A stretch of 64,000 bases of DNA from Sphingomonas panni (lineage in GTDB: Bacteria; Pseudomonadota; Alphaproteobacteria; Sphingomonadales; Sphingomonadaceae): contig NZ_JAKREU010000007.1 of assembly GCF_022664435.1 (NCBI RefSeq), positions 1-64,000 of the forward strand. The letters run 5' to 3'. Both the position numbers and the translations under genes were made by a program. The first letter of the stretch is position 1. Each line of letters opens with the position of its first letter. The notes beneath the pieces are model-generated. The model had not been told where the DNA came from, ran no database searches, and was given only the letters and a program-made list of their open reading frames with translations. Below, one piece after another: positions 58,450 through 64,000 of this stretch.

Positions 58450-60204
58450 ATGACGACGAATCTTGAAGATAGTGTTGCAGTTTCGCCGGAAGCGACGCCG
58501 ACCGTGGACGCGTTGCCGCGCCGCTTCGCCGACTTCGCGACGCTGGGCGACGCGATGGACTATGCGGCGCAGGGCACGCGCGGGCTGAACTTCCACGACG
58601 CGCGCGGCACGCTCAAGCGCCCCTACCCGTTCCGTGAAATGCGCGAGGATGCGCTGCAACAGGCCTATCGCCTGATCGCGAAGGGCGTGCGCCCGAACGA
58701 CCGCATCGCGCTGATTGCCGAGACGGGGCCGGAATTCGCGGCGCTGTTCTTCGGCGTCGTCTATGCCGGCGCATGGCCGGTGCCGCTGCCGCTGCCCACC
58801 TCGTTCGGCGGGCGCGAGGCCTATGTCGAACAGCTGCGCGTCCAGCTGGCGAGCTGCGATCCGAAGACGTTGTTCTACCCGGCCGAACTGGAAGCGATGG
58901 CGGGTGAGGCCGCGCGGATCGCCGGCGTCGAAGGCATTGACTGGGAAAGCTTTTCGGCGGCAGACGCCCCCGAGGTCGAGTTGCCCAAGGCGTCGACGGA
59001 CGACATCTGCTACCTGCAGTATAGCAGCGGATCGACCCGCTTTCCCCATGGTACCGAGATTACCCATGCGGCCTTGCTGAACAACCTGTCGGCGCACAGC
59101 CATGGGATGCAGCTGGTCGAGCAGGATCGCTGCATTTCGTGGCTGCCCTGGTATCACGACATGGGGCTGGTCGGCTGCTTCCTGTCGGTCGTCGCCAACC
59201 AGGTATCGACCGACTATCTGAAAACAGAGGATTTTGCCCGCCGTCCGCTGGCGTGGCTCGACCTCATCACCCGCAACGCCGGCAATTCGATTTCCTACTC
59301 GCCGACCTTCGGCTACGACATTTGCGCGCGGCGCATGTCGAGCCAGACCAAGGCGGCGGACCGGTTCGACCTGTCGCGCTGGCGCCTTGCCGGCAATGGC
59401 GCGGACATGATCCGGCCCGACGTGATGCAGTCGTTCGTCGACGCCTTCGCCGATGCCGGGTTCAAGGCATCGGCGTTCCTGCCGTCCTATGGCCTTGCCG
59501 AGGCGACGCTGGCGGTGGCGATCATGCCGCCGGGCGAAGGGATCATCGTCGAACTGGTTGAAGAAACCGAACTTTCCGGCGGCACCGGCCGCGCCGACCG
59601 ACCGCAGCGGTATCGCGCGATCGTCAATTGCGGGAAGCCGGTGAAGGACATGGCGGTCGAAATCCGCGAGGAGGACGGCACCCCCCTGCCCGAGCGCGCG
59701 ATCGGAAAGGTCTGGTGCAAGGGGCCGTCGTTGATGAGCGGCTATTTCCGTGATCCGGAAGCGACCGCGGCGTGCATGGTCGACGGGTGGCTGGACACCG
59801 GGGACATGGGCTATCTGTCTGACGGATATGTATATATCGTCGGTCGGGCCAAGGACATGATCATCGTCAACGGCAAGAATCACTGGCCGCAGGACATTGA
59901 ATGGGCGGTCGAGCAGCTGCCCGGGTTCAAGGCCGGCGATATTGCCGCCTTCGCGATCACCACGCCCGGCGGCGAGGAAACGCCCGCCGTGCTGGTGCAG
60001 TGCCGCGCGTCGGACGAGGGTGAGCGCCAGCGGCTGCGCGAGGAAATTCGCGAGCGGGTACGGTCGGTTACCGGCATGAACTGCGTCATCGAACTGGTCC
60101 CGCCGCGCACCCTGCCCCGCACGTCGTCGGGCAAGCTCAGCCGGGCCAAGGCGCGCAAATTGTACCTCGAGGGCGAGATCAAGCCCTACGCCATCGCGGC
60201 CTGA
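58450..60204 (+). CDS. Fatty acyl-AMP ligase
   Basis: A 584-residue adenylating enzyme of the ANL superfamily, FAAL branch. The motifs are YLQYSSGSTRFPHGTEITHA (phosphate loop), LPWYHDMGLVGCFLSV, YSPTFGYDICARR, LPSYGLAEATLAVAIMPPGE, WLDTGDMGYLSDG (ATP-binding D) and GRAKDMIIVNGKNHWPQDIE. FAAL enzymes form acyl-adenylates and pass the acyl group to an acyl carrier protein rather than CoA. No carrier protein, polyketide synthase or NRPS gene is in view, so its partner is elsewhere; a CoA-ligase activity cannot be excluded. A lipid or outer-membrane modification role is possible. Confidence 0.88.
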   Translation: MTTNLEDSVAVSPEATPTVDALPRRFADFATLGDAMDYAAQGTRGLNFHDARGTLKRPYPFREMREDALQQAYRLIAKGVRPNDRIALIAETGPEFAALFFGVVYAGAWPVPLPLPTSFGGREAYVEQLRVQLASCDPKTLFYPAELEAMAGEAARIAGVEGIDWESFSAADAPEVELPKASTDDICYLQYSSGSTRFPHGTEITHAALLNNLSAHSHGMQLVEQDRCISWLPWYHDMGLVGCFLSVVANQVSTDYLKTEDFARRPLAWLDLITRNAGNSISYSPTFGYDICARRMSSQTKAADRFDLSRWRLAGNGADMIRPDVMQSFVDAFADAGFKASAFLPSYGLAEATLAVAIMPPGEGIIVELVEETELSGGTGRADRPQRYRAIVNCGKPVKDMAVEIREEDGTPLPERAIGKVWCKGPSLMSGYFRDPEATAACMVDGWLDTGDMGYLSDGYVYIVGRAKDMIIVNGKNHWPQDIEWAVEQLPGFKAGDIAAFAITTPGGEETPAVLVQCRASDEGERQRLREEIRERVRSVTGMNCVIELVPPRTLPRTSSGKLSRAKARKLYLEGEIKPYAIAA

Positions 60205-60251
60205 TTTTTCGCTTTCCTACAGCGCCGCGCTTCCCTATCCCGGATTTGGCC

Positions 60252-60280
60252 TTGCCCTTCCGGTTCGACCGGGATAGAGG
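60252..60280 (+). promoter_or_regulatory. Possible promoter of tRNA-Trp
   Basis: TTGCCC and TAGAGG are 17 bp apart, and the tRNA begins 13 bp after the second box. The -10 box is weak. Confidence 0.35.
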
Positions 60281-60292
60281 CCGCGTCCGCAC

Positions 60293-60368
60293 ACGAGTGT
60301 AGCTCAGCTGGTAGAGCATCGGTCTCCAAAACCGAGGGCCGGGGGTTCGAATCCCTCCACTCGTGCCA
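60293..60368 (+). tRNA. tRNA-Trp (anticodon CCA)
   Basis: A 76-nt cloverleaf with encoded CCA. Acceptor ACGAGTG / CACTCGT, T loop GGTTCGAATCC, anticodon loop CTCCAAA closed by TCGGT / ACCGA, giving CCA. Its nearness to secE-nusG is a common bacterial order, here interrupted by two genes. Confidence 0.97.
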
Positions 60369-60417
60369 GCGCGCCGCCGCGCCGATCCCCGCAACCGATG
60401 GACTGGATTCGACGACG

Positions 60418-60996
60418 ATGTTTCGCGCGCTGTACGACTGGACGCTCCGCCTCGCCAATCATCGCCATGCGGTGCGCAGCCTGGCTGTCGTGTCGTTCTG
60501 CGAAAGCTCGTTCTTTCCGATCCCGCCCGATGTCGTGCTGGTGCCGGTCATCCTGCAGCATCGCAGCCGCGCGTATCAGATCGCGGCGATCTGCACGATC
60601 GCGTCGGTGCTGGGCGGCATGGTCGGCTATGCCATCGGCTATTTCCTGTGGGACACGGTCGGCGCGTGGGTCATCAACCTGTACGGGTTGGAGGACAAGG
60701 CGGCGAAGTTCCAGGCGGGCTTCGCCGAATATGGCGCGGCGATCATCCTGCTGAAAGGATTGACGCCGATCCCGTTCAAGCTGGTCACGATCGCGTCGGG
60801 CCTCGCCAAGTTCAACTTCGCGCTGTTCGTCCTCACCGCGACGATCACCCGCGCGTTCCGTTTCTTCCTGATCGCGTTCCTGCTCAAGAAATATGGCGCA
60901 CCGGTGCAGGAGTTCATCGAGAAGCGGCTGACGCTGATCGGCATCCTGCTGGTCGTGGCGCTGGTCGGCGGCTTCGCGGCGATCAGCTTGTTGTAA
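60418..60996 (+). CDS. YqaA / DedA-family membrane protein
   Basis: A 192-residue inner-membrane protein of the SNARE-associated (DedA, VTT) superfamily, YqaA branch. FCESSFFPIPPDVVLVPVIL holds the E and P residues of the first re-entrant motif, and GLTPIPFKLVTIASGLAKF the second. ASVLGGMVGYAIGYFLW lies between, and two further helices end the protein. DedA proteins are thought to scramble or flip membrane lipids; the exact role of YqaA is unknown. It starts 49 nt after tRNA-Trp and may share its transcript. Confidence 0.9.
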   Translation: MFRALYDWTLRLANHRHAVRSLAVVSFCESSFFPIPPDVVLVPVILQHRSRAYQIAAICTIASVLGGMVGYAIGYFLWDTVGAWVINLYGLEDKAAKFQAGFAEYGAAIILLKGLTPIPFKLVTIASGLAKFNFALFVLTATITRAFRFFLIAFLLKKYGAPVQEFIEKRLTLIGILLVVALVGGFAAISLL

Positions 60997-61095
60997 CCAT
61001 TTCGGATACGATTCCGGAAATCGTAACCGGCACGAAACGACTGATCGGCCATCAGCCTCCCCCGACGCGGCAGTCGCGTCCAAGGGGGGACTGAC

Positions 61096-61740
61096 ATGAA
61101 ATTGACGATAGTCGCGGCGATCGCGGCATTGACGGGTGCGACGCCGGCGTTCGCGCAGGACAAGCCGTTCGATCCCTATGGCACCGGCGACGAGGTCACG
61201 TATCGCGACGCGATGACCGGGTTCCGGGTCGAGGTGCAGGGCGGGTATGACCGGCTGGAGGTCAACAGCGTCGAGGGCGACACCAAATATTATGATGGCG
61301 CCGACGGCATCCGCTATGGCGGCGAGATCGGGTATGACGTCGCGATCGGCAGCCGGGTGCTGCTGGGCGCCTATGCGGGCTATGCCGGGACGACGACCAA
61401 AAGATGCGACGATGTCGGGCTGTCGATCGAGGTGTGCCAGCGGGCGAAGGGTGAGCTGGGCGGCGGCGTCCGGCTGGGGGTGAAGGTCGGGGAGCAGGCA
61501 CAACTCTATGGCAAGGTCGGCTATGCGTCGATGCCGCTGGAATTCGCGTTCGGCGTCGACAAGACCACCGAAACCTATGCCGGCATGAATTTCGGGCTGG
61601 GTGGCGAGTTCGGGGTCGGCCGCGGGGCATATGTGAAGGCCGAACTGGTCGCGACCAACTTCCGGACGAAGGACCGGATCTACGAGGGGCTGAACTTCGA
61701 CCGGCGTCATGCGGTGGCCGGGTTCGGCTATCGGTTCTGA
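61096..61740 (+). CDS. Outer-membrane beta-barrel protein (opacity-like)
   Basis: A 214-residue protein with a signal peptide (MKLTIVAAIAALTGATPAFAQ). Alternating hydrophobic strands follow: FRVEVQGGYDRLEV, IRYGGEIGYDVAIGSRVLLG, LGGGVRLGVKVGEQAQLYGK, GMNFGLGGEFGVGRGAYVKA. A C-terminal FGYRF aromatic ending is the usual signal for barrel insertion. This matches small eight-stranded OmpA/Opa-like barrels. Two Cys residues (KRCDDVGLSIEVCQ) may form a disulfide in an external loop. The ligand and role are unknown. AAGGGGGG precedes the ATG. Confidence 0.85.
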   Translation: MKLTIVAAIAALTGATPAFAQDKPFDPYGTGDEVTYRDAMTGFRVEVQGGYDRLEVNSVEGDTKYYDGADGIRYGGEIGYDVAIGSRVLLGAYAGYAGTTTKRCDDVGLSIEVCQRAKGELGGGVRLGVKVGEQAQLYGKVGYASMPLEFAFGVDKTTETYAGMNFGLGGEFGVGRGAYVKAELVATNFRTKDRIYEGLNFDRRHAVAGFGYRF

Positions 61741-61810
61741 CCGGCGCGGATCGCGCTGCAGGCAGCCGTCCGGGGCGTCGGGCGACTCGTGCCGCGTACT
61801 ATCACGAGGA

Positions 61811-61835
61811 GACTCCCGCCTTTGCCGGGATGACG
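61811..61835. repeat. Copy of a dispersed intergenic repeat
   Basis: GACTCCCGCC TTTG CCGGGATGACG is an imperfect hairpin of the CGTCATCCCGGC-type repeat that is scattered between genes in sphingomonads, as I recall. It lies in the 322-bp gap between the barrel gene and secE, which otherwise holds only the promoter listed next. No second copy was found in this window. Confidence 0.5.
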
Positions 61836-61928
61836 TTCGGGGCGGAGCGGGTCGAGGCGACCTGCGCCAGGCGGCGGCGCGTGTCGCGGGTGGTGGGAGC
61901 GGCTGCGCGGCCCCTGCCCCCCGCGCGC

Positions 61929-61957
61929 TTGCTTCCCGCTCGCGCAGTCGCTAGATA
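61929..61957 (+). promoter_or_regulatory. Predicted promoter of secE-nusG
   Basis: TTGCTT (61929-61934) and TAGATA (61952-61957) are separated by 17 bp, a good match to the housekeeping sigma-70 pattern. They stand about 105 bp before the secE start, so a leader of about 95 nt is expected. Confidence 0.6.
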
Positions 61958-62062
61958 CCATGCCCAATCCGACAGCGTGGATGGGCCGCGCCGGTTCCCA
62001 ACAGGGACCGGACGGGGCCTTGTGTCCGGCGGTCGGTCGAACCGATAATGAAGGTCATGCAC

Positions 62063-62260
62063 GTGGCGAAAGTTACCCCCGTCGAATTCATGCGGCAGGT
62101 CCGGGCCGAAACCGCCAAGGTGGCGTGGCCGACCCGCAAGGAAACGGTGATGACCGCGGTGATGGTCGTCATCATGACCTCGCTGCTGGCGATCTTCTTC
62201 CTCGGCGTGGATTCGGCGTTCGACGCGATCGTCAAGGGCCTGCTGAAGCTCGCCCAGTAA
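62063..62260 (+). CDS. secE: Preprotein translocase subunit SecE
   Basis: A 65-residue single-helix subunit of the SecYEG channel. PVEFMRQVRAETAKVAWPTR is the conserved amphipathic region with the W-P-(T/S)-R-K-E motif, and a single transmembrane helix follows (AVMVVIMTSLLAIFFLGVDS). I prefer GTG at 62063, because the protein then begins MAKVTPVEF as is usual in the order and AAGG lies about 9 nt upstream. ATG at 62048 would add five residues. nusG follows 34 nt later. Confidence 0.93.
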   Translation: MAKVTPVEFMRQVRAETAKVAWPTRKETVMTAVMVVIMTSLLAIFFLGVDSAFDAIVKGLLKLAQ

Positions 62261-62294
62261 CCCACGCCTTCCCGAAATAGCTTTAAGGACAACC

Positions 62295-62834
62295 ATGTCG
62301 CGCTGGTACATCATTCACGCCTATTCCGGGTTCGAGGGCAAGGTCCGCGATTCGATCCTGTCCGAAGCGACGCGCCTCGGCCTCGACCACGCCGTCGAGG
62401 CGATCGAGGTCCCGACCGAGAATGTGACCGAAGTCCGTCGCGGCAAGAAGGTGCAGTCCGAGCGCAAGTTCATGCCCGGTTACGTGCTGGCGAAGCTTGA
62501 CCTGAGCGACCAGGTCTACCACCTCGTCAAGAACACGCCGAAGGTCACCGGCTTCCTGGGATCGTCGGGCAAGCCGCAGGCGATCAGCGAGGCGGAAGCC
62601 ACGCGGATGCTGAACAGCAAGGAAGAGGCCGCCGCCTCGCCCACCAAGCAGAAGATCAAGGTCGATTTCGAGATCGGCGATTCGGTCAAGGTGCTGGACG
62701 GCCCGTTCGCGAGCTTCAACGGCGTGGTCGAGGAACTGGACTTCGACAAGTCGAAGGTGAAGGTCAGCGTGTCGATCTTCGGACGCGCGACCCCGGTCGA
62801 ACTGGATTTCGAGCAAGTGGAACGAAGCAAGTAA
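62295..62834 (+). CDS. nusG: Transcription termination/antitermination protein NusG
   Basis: A 179-residue factor with the N-terminal NGN domain (SRWYIIHAYSGFEGKVRDSI, RKFMPGYVLAKLDLSDQVYH, TPKVTGFLGSSGKPQAISEA) and a C-terminal KOW domain (EIGDSVKVLDGPFASFNGVV, VKVSVSIFGRATPVELDFEQ). It binds RNA polymerase, suppresses pausing, and links it to Rho or ribosomal S10. TTAAGGACAACC precedes the ATG. The secE-nusG pair is normally followed by rplK; here a terminator and an opposite-strand gene follow. Confidence 0.96.
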   Translation: MSRWYIIHAYSGFEGKVRDSILSEATRLGLDHAVEAIEVPTENVTEVRRGKKVQSERKFMPGYVLAKLDLSDQVYHLVKNTPKVTGFLGSSGKPQAISEAEATRMLNSKEEAAASPTKQKIKVDFEIGDSVKVLDGPFASFNGVVEELDFDKSKVKVSVSIFGRATPVELDFEQVERSK

Positions 62835-62860
62835 GGCGAATGCCTGACTTGCTGTCCGCA

Positions 62861-62884
62861 CGCAGTTAGCGAACGCTAACTGCG
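62861..62884. repeat. Perfect 11-bp inverted repeat downstream of nusG
   Basis: CGCAGTTAGCG and CGCTAACTGCG are exact reverse complements with an AA spacer. Outer arms TGTCCGC and GCGGACA, with a small bulge, extend the structure. No T tract follows, so it is not a simple terminator. Confidence 0.7.
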
Positions 62885-62929
62885 AGACGGCGGACACCGG
62901 CCGGCGGGTGCAACCCGACCGACGTTAGC

Positions 62930-62959
62930 GGCGTAGGGCGAAGGCCCTGCGCCGTTTTT
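62930..62959 (+). terminator. Rho-independent terminator of secE-nusG
   Basis: A 10-bp stem (GGCGTAGGGC / GCCCTGCGCC, one G-U pair) with a GAAG loop is followed by G and TTTTT. Confidence 0.85.
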
Positions 62960-63002
62960 GTTTAAAAGCGATTGGCCATTTAGCGTGGCTTGAACCCATC
63001 TT

Positions 63003-63863
63003 TTATCGGTATTCGCTTACTTTTCGACGGCGTTCACCGGGCATGGCATGATCCATACGTACAAAGAAACTGGCATCATTATAACTTAATATGTATGGCT
63101 TCACAGGCTTAATACCCAATATATCGCCTAGCTCTTCAGGGCTTACTACCCGAGCTTTTAATGATTTTAGAGGCTCTTTTTTTGACAGAGTTTTACATGC
63201 TTTTAGCAATGAACGATCCGAAGTCAAAAAATAACCCAATCCGTAATGTTCTGCCGTACGGATATGCCACGCATCTTGGCTACATTTCTCTCCGAGCTGC
63301 TGCTTCAAAAGATCATACAATCTTTTGAACAACATATCATCTGATTGTCTTAAACGATTACGCTGCTGATCCTGCAAAGAAGGCAGCTTCATCCAACTTG
63401 GCCCGATCATCGAAAAAACCCAACCATCGATCGGTTTGATTTCTAAGCCCTGAAATAGCGAATAATCGACGTAACCATACCCCCGATATCGTCCTACTGG
63501 CTGCCGAAATTTTTCTTCTTCTAATTCAGCAGACTGGAAGAATTTTATTGCCCCGGACCTAGCTAAATGAGTTAAGCTTACAAGGTAGCTAGCCTGCCTA
63601 TGACGCTCGGAATTATTTTTTCGGCCATACACCGGAACGCGCGCAACATATCCCCCACGACTATGCTTAATCCATTTACCTTCATGAGTGACAGCTAGAT
63701 CTAAAACAGTGTTATCGACGAGTATGGTGGCTATCTCTTTCCCCGCTGCATCCTTTCTCGTTTTGTGAGTAGCGTACTGTAAAAGCGCGCGAGCAATCAG
63801 GGGAATAAGCTTGAACCGGAGGCGCTCGGGAAGCGCAAGGAAGCGTCTATAACAGTGAAACAC
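63003..63863 (-). CDS. Hypothetical protein with PIN-like features, AT-rich
   Basis: A 286-residue protein of unknown family. Two segments resemble PIN-type nuclease domains: TILVDNTVLDLAV near residues 46-58 (the D-N-T start motif) and DAWHIRTAEHYGLGYFLTSD about residues 198-217 (the late Asp-containing strand-helix-strand). Between them lies a region with HRQASYLVSLTHLARSGAIK. The order agrees with a PIN fold with a long insertion, but this is pattern recognition only. The base composition is clearly more AT-rich than the rest of the window and codon use differs (many TTT, AAA, ATA), which suggests recent acquisition. The start is GTG, with GGGGG 5 nt upstream. Confidence 0.6.
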   Translation of the reverse strand: MFHCYRRFLALPERLRFKLIPLIARALLQYATHKTRKDAAGKEIATILVDNTVLDLAVTHEGKWIKHSRGGYVARVPVYGRKNNSERHRQASYLVSLTHLARSGAIKFFQSAELEEEKFRQPVGRYRGYGYVDYSLFQGLEIKPIDGWVFSMIGPSWMKLPSLQDQQRNRLRQSDDMLFKRLYDLLKQQLGEKCSQDAWHIRTAEHYGLGYFLTSDRSLLKACKTLSKKEPLKSLKARVVSPEELGDILGIKPVKPYILSYNDASFFVRMDHAMPGERRRKVSEYR

Positions 63864-64000
63864 GACACCCCCGATAATCAGAATAACCTAATGCATCACG
63901 TTAAAGGATTTTTGCATCGAGTCTAACGCGATTACCGGAGCTTGATTCTCAAGATGCAAAACTCGATGGTTTTTCCTTTGCCCCTCACCCCTTCCTGAGC

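Overview
The window looks like chromosomal DNA of a Sphingomonas-type alphaproteobacterium. It has high GC, large TonB-dependent receptors next to glycoside hydrolases and lyases, start-stop overlapping operons, and an Aat / DUF2155 / NDUFA12 housekeeping neighbourhood together with secE-nusG. The assignment rests on gene content and protein style, not on a marker-gene comparison.

Positions 1-31,137 hold an apparently complete locus for rhamnogalacturonan-I (RG-I) and pectin. Outer-membrane uptake is by TonB receptors (20,838 and probably 31,137 reverse). Backbone cleavage is by PL11 and PL26 lyases, a PL22 oligogalacturonate lyase, GH28 and GH105. Deacetylation is by two CE12 esterases and an alpha/beta hydrolase, side-chain trimming by a GH35 beta-galactosidase, and inner-membrane uptake by a GPH/MFS symporter. 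Both monosaccharides are then catabolised: unsaturated galacturonate through KduI and KduD, and L-rhamnose through a mutarotase, L-rhamnose 1-dehydrogenase, lactonase, L-rhamnonate dehydratase, 4-dehydrogenase and a diketo-hydrolase. That last route makes pyruvate plus L-lactate, and an LldD-type L-lactate dehydrogenase sits in the same cluster. One IclR-type regulator (8,908) is encoded inside. A 15-bp near-palindrome, TNNCAYWWTRTGGNA, recurs in five intergenic regions of the locus and is the best candidate operator for the regulon.

Positions 31.4-35.0 kb hold an aldo/keto reductase divergent from an AraC regulator, a MarR-GNAT fusion preceded by a perfect palindrome, and a second GNAT enzyme. 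At 35.0-35.8 kb there are tRNA-Pro(TGG) and tRNA-Ile2(CAT). A decayed integrase N-terminus, fused to the tail of an MFS transporter, abuts the 3' end of tRNA-Pro and looks like the scar of an integrative element.

Positions 35.9-49.4 kb form a second carbohydrate region: a LacI regulator, a ROK sugar kinase, a GH3, a second LacI with a perfect operator-like palindrome, a TonB receptor with an N-terminal carboxypeptidase-regulatory-like domain, a glucoamylase-domain (GH144-like) lipoprotein, and a 1012-residue multi-domain putative glycosidase. beta-1,2-glucan is a reasonable but unproven substrate.

Positions 49.4-64 kb are mostly respiration and housekeeping: a caa3-type cytochrome oxidase cluster with a subunit I-III fusion and a triheme cytochrome, aat (tail-to-tail overlap with DUF2155), NDUFA12, DUF192, a two-domain cold-shock protein, recX, a fatty acyl-AMP ligase, tRNA-Trp, a YqaA-type membrane protein, an outer-membrane barrel, secE and nusG. 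After the nusG terminator the base composition becomes AT-richer, and a PIN-like protein of unknown function occupies the place where ribosomal protein genes usually follow.
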